Part shown: positions 1 through 5,598 of the stretch, in pieces
Numbering within the stretch: position 1 is the stretch's first letter
Layout: each line of letters opens with the position of its first letter
DNA from: CALACW01 sp002431305
GTDB taxonomy: Bacteria; Bacillota; Clostridia; Oscillospirales; Acutalibacteraceae
DNA length: 5,636 bases
Reading direction: 5' to 3'
Assembly: GCA_937890355.1 (NCBI GenBank)
Contig: CALACW010000015.1
Location: forward strand, 1 to 5,636
Program-made: the position numbers and the translations under genes
The notes under the pieces: generated by a model
The model's database searches: none
Told to the model about the DNA's origin: nothing
Seen by the model: only the letters and a program-made list of their open reading frames with translations

Positions 1-158
1 CTGGGACGTCTTTTGCACTTGTCGAGAACGATATCGGGAACTTTCGCTCCGTAGTAAAGCTCGAGCAGAAAATTTTCCTCATAGATATGTAAAACGAGGC
101 TTGACGAAGCCGTATCGAGCTTAAAAGCCCGTTTTTGCGAATCAAATATAACCGACAT
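1..158 (-). CDS. Alpha-galactosidase (GH36-like), N-terminal fragment cut by window edge
   Basis: Only the first 52 codons are present; the gene runs leftward out of the window. It begins at an ATG read on the minus strand (158-156), preceded by AGGAG (170-166) with a 7-nt spacer, so the start is well supported. The peptide opens MSVIFDSQKRAFKLDTASSS and continues LVLHIYEENFLLELYYGAKV. A short strand, then 'F-L-T-SS-LV/I', then 'LLELYYGAKV' resembles the start of the N-terminal beta-sandwich domain of GH36 alpha-galactosidases, where a 'LxHLYYGKK'-like stretch is typical. Those enzymes release terminal alpha-1,6-galactose from melibiose and raffinose-type sugars, and the cytoplasmic forms lack a signal peptide, as here. 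The catalytic TIM barrel lies outside the window, so the family call rests on the N-terminus alone. A different glycoside hydrolase with the same beta-sandwich domain remains possible. Confidence 0.65.
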   Translation of the reverse strand, partial: MSVIFDSQKRAFKLDTASSSLVLHIYEENFLLELYYGAKVPDIVLDKCKRRP

Positions 159-190
159 TAAAAAACTCCTTAACATATGTTGTATTATAT

Positions 191-219
191 ATTATACATA
201 AATCATGACGTCATGTAAA
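191..219 (-). promoter_or_regulatory. Sigma-70-type promoter for the leftward alpha-galactosidase gene
   Basis: Read on the minus strand there is TTTACA (219-214, five of six matches to TTGACA), a 17-nt spacer and a perfect TATAAT (196-191). The -10 box lies about 33 nt before the minus-strand ATG, leaving room for the AGGAG site. The spacer contains a 12-bp palindrome, suggesting that transcription is controlled by a repressor. Confidence 0.7.
204..215. promoter_or_regulatory. Perfect 12-bp palindrome, candidate operator
   Basis: CATGACGTCATG is its own reverse complement. It fills most of the spacer of the leftward promoter and overlaps the last two bases of its -35 box, a position where a bound dimeric regulator would block RNA polymerase. 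The natural inference is sugar-responsive repression of the alpha-galactosidase gene. The sequence does not identify the regulator family. Confidence 0.4.
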
Positions 220-288
220 TATTATTTTTGCATGTTGTTATATTTAAAAAAAATTTTGAGAAAATTATCATTTTAAGACGATTTTCTA

Positions 289-306
289 TTGATAATTGTT
301 TCACAA
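289..306. promoter_or_regulatory. Candidate Rex (NADH/NAD+ redox repressor) operator at the pgk promoter
   Basis: TTGATAATTGTTTCACAA agrees with the Rex consensus TTGTGAAnnnnTTCACAA at 12 of 14 defined positions; the right half-site TTCACAA is perfect. It covers the whole -35 box and part of the spacer, where a repressor should act. Rex senses the NADH/NAD+ ratio and controls fermentation genes, and in some Firmicutes glycolytic genes. AT-rich DNA produces partial matches by chance, so this remains a candidate. Confidence 0.4.
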
Positions 307-317
307 TCGTATAAAAT
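289..317 (+). promoter_or_regulatory. Sigma-70-type promoter for pgk
   Basis: TTGATA (289-294) and TAAAAT (312-317) are separated by 17 nt in AT-rich DNA. The predicted transcript starts about 325, giving a leader of under 30 nt before the pgk ATG at 352. An alternative -10, TATAAA at 310-315, would give a 15-nt spacer and is less likely. Confidence 0.6.
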
Positions 318-351
318 GTTATATGTATAAATATTAAAAGGAGAAATTTAC

Positions 352-1545
352 ATGAGCAGTGCTTTAAACAAAAAAACGGTTGAAGACATTGAAGTCAGCG
401 GTAAAAGAGTTCTCGTACGCTGTGATTTCAACGTTAAAATGGAAAACGGAGTTATCACGAGCGATAAGAGAATCGTCGCTTCTCTCCCCACCATTAAATA
501 TCTTATAGAAAAAGGCGCGAAGGTTATCCTTTGCTCTCACCTCGGCAGACCTAAGGGCGAATACAACCCCGAGTTCTCCATGGCTCCCGTCGCTCAGTGC
601 CTTTCGAAATATCTCGGACAGGAGGTTAAACTCGCTAAGGACGTAGTCGGCGATTCGGCTCATGAGCTTGCAGCGTCTCTTAAGGACGGCGAGGTTATGC
701 TTCTCGAAAACGTACGTTTCGAGCCCGGCGAGACCAAGAACGACCCCGAGCTTTCAAAGAAGTTTGCTTCTCTTGCCGATATTTACGTAAACGATGCGTT
801 CGGTTCGGCTCACAGAGCGCATTCCTCGACCGCGGGCGTTGCCGATTATCTTCCCTCTGCCGTCGGTTTTCTTATTCAGAAGGAAATCAAGTTCATCGGC
901 GGAGCGCTTGAAAATCCTGTCCGTCCCCTCGTCGCTATCCTCGGCGGTGCCAAGGTTTCCGACAAGATCGGCGTTATCACAAATCTTCTCGACAAGTGCG
1001 ACACCGTTATAATCGGCGGCGGCATGGCTTATACGTTCTTCGCGGCGCAGGGCTACAGCATCGGAACCTCGCTTCTCGACAGTGAAAACATTGAAAACGC
1101 TAAGGCTATGATGGCTAAGGCTAAGGAAAAGGGCGTAAACTTCCTTCTTCCCGTTGATAACGTTATCGCCGACAAGTACGACGAGAACGCACAGTATATG
1201 ACTATTTATTCGGACTCAATCCCCGACGGCTGGATGGGTCTTGACATAGGACCCGTTACCTCCGAGCTTTATGCAAAGTCGATTAAGAACGCCGGAACCG
1301 TTATCTGGAACGGACCTATGGGCGTTTCCGAGTGGGATCATTTCGCCAACGGTACCATTGCCGTTGCTAAGGGTATTGCGGACTCGAACGCTATTTCGAT
1401 TATCGGAGGCGGCGACTCCGCGGCTGCTGTTAAGAAACTCGGATTTGCCGATAAGATGAGCCACATCTCCACAGGCGGCGGAGCTTCGCTCGAATACCTC
1501 GAGGGTAAAGAGCTGCCCGGTATAGCTTGTATCGACGACAAGTGA
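352..1545 (+). CDS. pgk: Phosphoglycerate kinase
   Basis: This cytoplasmic enzyme transfers the acyl phosphate of 1,3-bisphosphoglycerate to ADP, the first ATP-forming step of glycolysis. At 397 residues it has normal bacterial length. The N-terminal domain carries the substrate-binding set D25 and N27 (in RCDFNV), R40, and H63/R66 in SHLGRPKG, followed by LLENVRF and DAFGSAHRAHSST. The C-terminal nucleotide domain carries GGAK (198-201), the WNGPMG segment, GGGDS (352-356) and the final TGGGAS (374-379). All expected motifs are intact. The start is supported by AGGAG (339-343) with an 8-nt spacer. It is the first gene rightward of a divergent promoter region with a possible Rex site. Downstream, 420 bp of repeat-rich DNA separates it from tpiA, so it may be transcribed alone. 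The identification is essentially certain. Confidence 0.98.
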   Translation: MSSALNKKTVEDIEVSGKRVLVRCDFNVKMENGVITSDKRIVASLPTIKYLIEKGAKVILCSHLGRPKGEYNPEFSMAPVAQCLSKYLGQEVKLAKDVVGDSAHELAASLKDGEVMLLENVRFEPGETKNDPELSKKFASLADIYVNDAFGSAHRAHSSTAGVADYLPSAVGFLIQKEIKFIGGALENPVRPLVAILGGAKVSDKIGVITNLLDKCDTVIIGGGMAYTFFAAQGYSIGTSLLDSENIENAKAMMAKAKEKGVNFLLPVDNVIADKYDENAQYMTIYSDSIPDGWMGLDIGPVTSELYAKSIKNAGTVIWNGPMGVSEWDHFANGTIAVAKGIADSNAISIIGGGDSAAAVKKLGFADKMSHISTGGGASLEYLEGKELPGIACIDDK

Positions 1546-1565
1546 GTTTTTAGGCACATGGTTGG

Positions 1566-1691
1566 GGGGATGTTAAAAACGCCCGGAATGAATTACCCTC
1601 ACCCTCGGAGTACTTCACGTACGCCGTCGGGCAAGCATCAAACTCCGTTTGATGTTCGGTTAATCCATTCCAAACGTTTTTTCCTATCCCC
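1566..1691. repeat. Long branched inverted repeat with two nested hairpins, 3' of pgk
   Basis: The outer arms pair in three blocks: GGGGAT (1566-1571) with ATCCCC (1686-1691), AAAAACG (1575-1581) with CGTTTTT (1675-1681), and GGAATGAATTA (1585-1595) with TAATCCATTCC (1661-1671, one mismatch). Inside are two hairpins: CGGAGTAC/GTACGCCG (1606-1613 with 1619-1626, one mismatch, extendable by CCC/GGG), and a perfect CATCAAAC/GTTTGATG (1636-1643 with 1647-1654). The whole can fold as a three-way junction in RNA or single-stranded DNA. It begins 20 nt after the pgk stop and is probably transcribed with it. It may be a MITE-like repeat, a 3'-end or termination structure for pgk, or an uncharacterised structured RNA. 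I recognise no named family. Confidence 0.6.
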
Positions 1692-1717
1692 GTGTTTTTA
1701 AAGAGTAAACAATATAT

Positions 1718-1867
1718 GTAGGGGAAGACATTGTCTTCCCGGGGTAAAGGCTCAAATTTTTAAATATAATTTTTGTCTTCGGAAACCCGCGGATTTTATA
1801 TTGCTGACGCAAATTTATTATTGATAAAAACGTAAGTCTCATGCGGGAAGACAATGTCTTCCCCTAC
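1718..1867 (-). repeat. BIME-like element copy A: two inverted REP-like palindromes around a ~104-bp core
   Basis: Both ends carry the same 23-nt unit in opposite orientation (1718-1740 and 1845-1867): a GTAG foot followed by the perfect 19-nt palindrome GGGAAGACATTGTCTTCCC. The terminal repeat extends to 24 bp. The reverse complement of the whole 150-bp element aligns with copy B (5364-5511): the first roughly 87 nt differ at about ten positions, a stretch of about 20 nt is diverged, and the last 41 nt are identical. No target-site duplication is visible. GTAG feet next to palindromes in inverted pairs are the hallmark of REP/BIME elements; a small MITE is the alternative. No protein is encoded. 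It lies between pgk and tpiA. Confidence 0.85.
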
Positions 1868-1905
1868 AAAAGAATGTTTGCATTAAAAAATAATAAATTT
1901 GTTTG

Positions 1906-1934
1906 TTGACTGCAATTTATTACACATATTTATC
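1906..1934 (+). promoter_or_regulatory. Weak candidate promoter for tpiA
   Basis: TTGACT (1906-1911) is a good -35 box (five of six), but at 17 nt only the poor TTTATC (1929-1934) is found, and no better -10 lies in range. The overlapping GACTGCAA (1908-1915) also occurs, inverted, at the matching distance outside repeat copy B, so part of this signal may belong to the repeat flank. Confidence 0.25.
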
Positions 1935-1965
1935 TGTTTTTATATGAAAGGACTAATGATTAATT

Positions 1966-2733
1966 ATGAATAAAGCAGTTCGTAAAGCTGTCATTGCCGG
2001 CAACTGGAAAATGAACAAGACTCCCTCGGAGGCTAAGGCTCTTATCGAAGAGATGAAGCCCCTTGTTAAGGACGCTGACTGCGACGTAGTTCTCTGCGTT
2101 CCGTTTGTCGACATCCCCGCGGCTGTCGAGGCGGCTAAGGGTTCCAACATCCATATCGGCGCTGAAAATATACATTATAAAGAGTCGGGCGCATACACCG
2201 GCGAGGTAAGCGCGGCCATGCTCAAAGAGGCGGGCGTTGAGTACGTTGTTATCGGTCACAGCGAGAGAAGAACATACTTCGGTGAGACCGATCAGACCGT
2301 TAACCTCCGCACGCTTGCAGCTCTCAACGCGGGCTTCAAGGCTATCGTATGCGTAGGCGAAACTCTCGAGCAGAGAGAGCTCGGCTATACCGAGACTCTT
2401 CTTAAATATCAGACAAAGATGGCTCTTACCAACGTTACAGAGGATCAGCTCAAGAACGTTATTATTGCTTATGAACCCGTATGGGCTATCGGCACGGGCG
2501 TTACCGCTTCTGCCGACCAGGCTGACGAGGGCAACGGCTTTGTCCGCGCCGCTATCGCGGAAGCCTACGGCAAGGACGCGGCGGAGAAAGTAACCGTTCA
2601 GTACGGCGGTTCCATGAACGCAAAGAACGCAGACGAGCTTGTTTCCAAGGTCAACGTCGACGGCGGACTTATCGGCGGAGCTTCGCTCAAAGCCGAGGAC
2701 TTCTCCGTTATCGTTAAGGCGGCATCAAAGTAA
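1966..2733 (+). CDS. tpiA: Triosephosphate isomerase
   Basis: This enzyme interconverts dihydroxyacetone phosphate and glyceraldehyde 3-phosphate in the cytoplasm, normally as a dimer of TIM barrels. The 255 residues match the family length. The active site is complete: N13 and K15 in AGNWKMNK, the electrophile H98 in VIGHSERR, and the catalytic base E170 in AYEPVWAIGTG, whose following residues form the mobile loop 6. The phosphate-binding YGGSMNAKN and GGLIGGASL segments are present near the C-terminus. The ATG at 1966 is the only sensible start for this N-terminus. Its nearest Shine-Dalgarno, AAAGGA (1947-1952), is 13 nt away, longer than usual, and an out-of-frame ATG at 1956 lies between them. 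gpmI follows after 72 nt, so the two are probably cotranscribed. Confidence 0.98.
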   Translation: MNKAVRKAVIAGNWKMNKTPSEAKALIEEMKPLVKDADCDVVLCVPFVDIPAAVEAAKGSNIHIGAENIHYKESGAYTGEVSAAMLKEAGVEYVVIGHSERRTYFGETDQTVNLRTLAALNAGFKAIVCVGETLEQRELGYTETLLKYQTKMALTNVTEDQLKNVIIAYEPVWAIGTGVTASADQADEGNGFVRAAIAEAYGKDAAEKVTVQYGGSMNAKNADELVSKVNVDGGLIGGASLKAEDFSVIVKAASK

Positions 2734-2738
2734 AACGG

Positions 2739-2764
2739 CGCGGGCGGATATAAATTCGCCCGCG
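2739..2764 (+). other. GC-rich intercistronic hairpin between tpiA and gpmI
   Basis: CGCGGGCG (2739-2746) pairs perfectly with CGCCCGCG (2757-2764); two or three further pairs can form inward. The hairpin begins just after the tpiA stop. The tail AATATTTTGC is only a short, broken T-run, so this is more likely a leaky attenuator or an mRNA-stabilising stem than a full terminator. Confidence 0.6.
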
Positions 2765-2805
2765 AATATTTTGCAAAGCAAATTGTTTTCGGAAAGGAAA
2801 TTAAC

Positions 2806-4323
2806 ATGAAAAAACCTGTTGTATTATGTATAATGGACGGTTTCGGCATCCGCGAGGAGACGAACGGAAACGCCATAAAGGCCGCCAAAACTCCCAATCT
2901 TACAAGACTTTTCAGTGAAAATCCGTTTACGACTATCGGCGCGTCCGGACTCGACGTAGGTCTGCCCGACGGACAGATGGGCAACTCCGAGGTCGGTCAT
3001 ACCAATATCGGCGCGGGCAGAATCGTTTATCAGATGCTCGTTAAGATTTCAAAGGCTATTGATGACGGCGAAATTTTAAACAACAAACCCATCTGCGACG
3101 CTATGGATAAGGCGAAGTCGAGCGGTAAGGCTCTTCACCTTATCGGACTTCTCTCCGACGGCGGAGTTCATTCGCACATTCATCACCTTTTCGGACTTCT
3201 CGAAATGGCTAAGAAACGCGGTCTTGACAAGGTTTACATCCATTGCCTCATGGACGGCAGAGACGTTTCCGTTACCTCGGGCGCAGGCTTCTTAAAGGAC
3301 GTTTACGATAAGTGCAGTGAACTCGGAGTCGGCAAAATCGCCACCGTCGAGGGCAGATACTACGCTATGGACAGAGACTTTGCTTGGGACAGAGTCGAAA
3401 AAGCGTACGCCGCCATGGTTTACGGCGAGGGTATTCAGGCTGACTGCGCAGTAACCGCAGTCGAGGAATCATACAAAAACGGCGTTACTGACGAATTTAT
3501 CGTTCCTACCGTTATAGATAAAGAGGGTACCGTTAAATCCGGCGACTCCGTTATATTCTTTAACTTCCGTCCCGACAGAGCGAGACAGATTACGAGAGCA
3601 TTTGTCGACCCCGACTTTGACGGATTCGAAAGAAAGAACGGATTTTTCCCGCTTAACTACGTCTGCATGACCCAGTATGACGAGACAATGCCCAACGTAA
3701 CCGTAGCGTTCCCGCCCGAGGAACTTAAAATGACCCTGGGCGAGTACCTCGCGGTAAATCACAAGACACAGCTTCGTATTGCCGAAACGCAGAAATATGC
3801 GCACGTAACGTTCTTCTTCAACGGCGGCGAGGAAAAGACGTTCGAGGGCGAGGACAGAATTCTTATCAAGTCCCCCGACGTTCCGACGTTCGACCTCAAA
3901 CCCGAGATGAGCGCGTACGAGGTATGCGACGCTGTTTGCAAGCAGATTAAGTCGGGCAAATACGACGTTGTAATTCTCAACTTCGCTAACTGCGACATGG
4001 TAGGTCACACGGGCGTATTCGAGGCGGCCGTAAAGGCTGTCGAGGCTGTTGATACATGCGTAGGCAGAGTATGCGACGCGGCTCTTTCCATGGGCGGAGC
4101 GGTTCTCATTACCGCCGACCACGGCAACGCCGACGAGATGATAGGACCCGACGGCAAGCCGTTCACTCCGCACACGACAAACCCCGTTCCGCTCTGCATT
4201 GTAGGCTATCCCTGCAAACTCAGAAAGACGGGCAGACTCGCAGACCTCGCTCCCACTATACTCGAAATTATGGGACTTCCTCAGCCAAAGGAAATGACCG
4301 GAAAGTCAATGATCGAGAAGTAA
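2806..4323 (+). CDS. gpmI: 2,3-bisphosphoglycerate-independent phosphoglycerate mutase
   Basis: This Mn-dependent enzyme of the alkaline phosphatase superfamily converts 3-phosphoglycerate to 2-phosphoglycerate through a phosphoserine intermediate. At 505 residues it has normal length. Metal ligand D11 lies in CIMDGFG and the nucleophile S61 in GQMGNSEVGH. D397 and H401 (NCDMVGHTG), D438 and H439 (TADHGNADEM) and H456 (PHTTNPVP) complete the two-metal centre. The spacing of these residues parallels the Bacillus-type enzyme. The inserted transferase domain contains the substrate-binding MDGRDV and FNFRPDRARQ segments. AAAGGA (2793-2798) with a 7-nt spacer supports the start. The gene lies 72 nt after tpiA in the same direction and ends at a strong terminator, so it is the last gene of the unit. 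Enolase, often next in Firmicutes, is not here. Confidence 0.98.
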   Translation: MKKPVVLCIMDGFGIREETNGNAIKAAKTPNLTRLFSENPFTTIGASGLDVGLPDGQMGNSEVGHTNIGAGRIVYQMLVKISKAIDDGEILNNKPICDAMDKAKSSGKALHLIGLLSDGGVHSHIHHLFGLLEMAKKRGLDKVYIHCLMDGRDVSVTSGAGFLKDVYDKCSELGVGKIATVEGRYYAMDRDFAWDRVEKAYAAMVYGEGIQADCAVTAVEESYKNGVTDEFIVPTVIDKEGTVKSGDSVIFFNFRPDRARQITRAFVDPDFDGFERKNGFFPLNYVCMTQYDETMPNVTVAFPPEELKMTLGEYLAVNHKTQLRIAETQKYAHVTFFFNGGEEKTFEGEDRILIKSPDVPTFDLKPEMSAYEVCDAVCKQIKSGKYDVVILNFANCDMVGHTGVFEAAVKAVEAVDTCVGRVCDAALSMGGAVLITADHGNADEMIGPDGKPFTPHTTNPVPLCIVGYPCKLRKTGRLADLAPTILEIMGLPQPKEMTGKSMIEK

Positions 4324-4358
4324 TCTCAATATTTTAAATTAAAAATGCAAATATTTCA

Positions 4359-4396
4359 CACCGGGGCGGGTCTTCTGCCCCGGTGATGTTTTATTT
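4359..4396 (+). terminator. Intrinsic terminator after gpmI
   Basis: CACCGGGGC (4359-4367) pairs perfectly with GCCCCGGTG (4377-4385) around a 9-nt loop, followed by the T-rich tail ATGTTTTATTT. It lies 35 nt after the gpmI stop and closes the tpiA-gpmI unit. Confidence 0.85.
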
Positions 4397-4460
4397 GGAA
4401 TTAATTATACAACCGGCATTTATTTTACAAATGACGTTTTTCATACAAAGCATTGTTATG

Positions 4461-4489
4461 TTTACAATCAGTTCATATTGGCATATTAT
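4461..4489 (+). promoter_or_regulatory. Sigma-70-type promoter for the membrane protein gene
   Basis: TTTACA (4461-4466) and TATTAT (4484-4489) each match the consensus at five of six positions with a 17-nt spacer. Transcription should begin about 4496, 36 nt before the ATG at 4532. This excludes the in-frame TTG at 4478, which lies inside the promoter. Confidence 0.65.
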
Positions 4490-4531
4490 TATCATGACTG
4501 TAAGGTAAAAAAATGCATGGAGGCGTCTTTT

Positions 4532-5182
4532 ATGAAACGCGGTTTGGCAGTAAAAGCAATCGGATTCAACAAGCTCGTGGCTATATTTGCCGCTTGCTGT
4601 GTTGTGGGATTTCTCGCCGAAACGGCATGGTGTTTTTTAAGACATGGCTATATAGAGAGCAGAAAATCGCTCATATACGGTCCTTTAAGCGTGGCGTACG
4701 GCATGGGCGGAGTGCTTTTGACGCTCGTCCTCTACCATTTCGAGGACTGTAAATGGTATCAGATTTTCGCCGCCGCGTTTATAGTCGGTTCCGTTGCCGA
4801 ATATATCTGTTCGCTCGGTCAGGAGATTGTTTTCGGCTCGGTTGCGTGGGATTACAGCAATCTCCCGCTTAATATAAACGGCAGAGTATGTTTATTATAC
4901 TCGCTTTTCTGGGGCGCGCTCGGCGTGTTCTGGGTCAGAGTGTTCATGCCCCTGACTGACAGACTGTGCGATTTAGTTCCGGCGAATGTAGGCAATGTCC
5001 TTGTCGTTGCATTCTGTATGTTCTTTGTCTACGACTCCGTTCTCTCCGCCGCGGCGGCGGCGAGAATGAACAGGCGCGACGCGGGAATCCCCGCAAAGAA
5101 CAGTATAGAGATATACTTAGACAAGCATTTCGACGACGACAGAATGCACAGCATTTACGCGAATTCGAAAAAAGTCGAATGA
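4532..5182 (+). CDS. Five-helix membrane protein of the CmpB / putative ABC-transporter type IV family
   Basis: This 216-residue integral membrane protein resembles the family annotated as 'putative ABC transporter permease' (CmpB-like, as I recall Pfam PF06541). The family's function is not established, and no ATPase partner is seen here. Hydrophobic segments lie near residues 14-36, 50-69, 77-97, 118-138 and 153-174. Family-like features are E30 at the end of helix 1, the loop SLIYGPLSVAYGMGG (46-60), E90 in helix 3 and WDYSNLPLNINGR (106-118) before helix 4. The tail after about residue 178 is polar and charged. I chose the ATG at 4532 because GGAGG (4519-4523) stands 8 nt before it and the promoter ends at 4489. 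The open frame extends upstream to a TTG at 4478 and an ATG at 4517, but neither has a suitable ribosome site. The gene appears monocistronic between two terminators. Confidence 0.8.
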   Translation: MKRGLAVKAIGFNKLVAIFAACCVVGFLAETAWCFLRHGYIESRKSLIYGPLSVAYGMGGVLLTLVLYHFEDCKWYQIFAAAFIVGSVAEYICSLGQEIVFGSVAWDYSNLPLNINGRVCLLYSLFWGALGVFWVRVFMPLTDRLCDLVPANVGNVLVVAFCMFFVYDSVLSAAAAARMNRRDAGIPAKNSIEIYLDKHFDDDRMHSIYANSKKVE

Positions 5183-5261
5183 TTTTCATCCCGATTAAAT
5201 TTAACGATTCTTTTTTTCCTTTTCCCCCTTTCATTTTCAATTTCAATACAAAAACGAAAAT

Positions 5262-5293
5262 TGCCCGAGGATTTCGAACCCTCGGGCATTTTT
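5262..5293 (+). terminator. Intrinsic terminator after the membrane protein gene
   Basis: TGCCCGAGG (5262-5270) pairs perfectly with CCTCGGGCA (5280-5288) around a 9-nt loop, followed by TTTTT. An A-run just upstream (5257-5260) means it could also work, less well, for leftward transcription. It lies about 80 nt after the stop, past a pyrimidine-rich stretch (5209-5235). Confidence 0.88.
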
Positions 5294-5363
5294 CCGGTTT
5301 AAATTTGTATGATAGATTGCAGTCGGTTAACAGACTTATTATTTTTAACGCAAGCATTATTTT

Positions 5364-5511
5364 GTAGGGGAAGACATTGTCTTCCCGCATGAGACTTGCG
5401 GTTTTATGAATAATGAAAATGCGTCAGCAATATGAAATCCGTGCGTTTCCGCAGGTTGTTTATAAAGGCAAATTTGAGCCTTTACCCCGGGAAGACAATG
5501 TCTTCCCCTAC
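5364..5511 (+). repeat. BIME-like element copy B
   Basis: This 148-bp element is bounded by the same 23-nt GTAG-palindrome unit in opposite orientations (5364-5386 and 5489-5511). It is the reverse-complement counterpart of copy A, differing by about ten substitutions in its first 87 nt, a diverged middle of about 20 nt with a 2-nt length difference, and an identical last 41 nt. The diverged middle creates a small extra hairpin in this copy (AAAGGC at 5464-5469 with GCCTTT at 5478-5483). Similarity to copy A continues to the left of the GTAG foot, back to about 5316. No coding potential is seen. Confidence 0.85.
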
Positions 5512-5598
5512 GTATCAATCCGAATAATTATTATATTTTTCAATTTGATAATCATTCAAACCCGTACCCGGTTTTTTCTGAAACGCAAGCATTATTTT

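Noticed and set aside
160..351. Riboswitch or leader RNA before pgk
   Set aside because: The predicted pgk leader is under 30 nt, too short, and the rest of the region is explained by two divergent promoters.
1717..1868. Target-site duplication flanking repeat copy A
   Set aside because: The left flank (AATATA) and right flank (AAAGAA) do not match, and copy B also lacks a duplication.
1895..1965. Rex-like site upstream of tpiA
   Set aside because: The TTGTTTGTTGACTGCAA stretch does not align with both half-sites of the Rex consensus.
3469..4173. 234-codon minus-strand open frame inside gpmI
   Set aside because: It lies opposite a gene with a complete set of catalytic motifs, has no recognisable domain and no convincing ribosome site. 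It is an antisense by-product of the gpmI codon usage.
4056..4337. Out-of-frame plus-strand ORF overlapping the end of gpmI
   Set aside because: Arginine-rich translation of gpmI in the wrong frame; no separate start signal.
5205..5240. Pyrimidine-rich tract as a terminator
   Set aside because: There is no stem before the T/C run; the real terminator is the hairpin at 5262-5293.
4944..5390. Minus-strand and plus-strand open frames over the 3' end of the membrane gene, terminator and repeat
   Set aside because: They run through an intrinsic terminator and a repeat palindrome and have low-complexity, basic translations. They are shadows.
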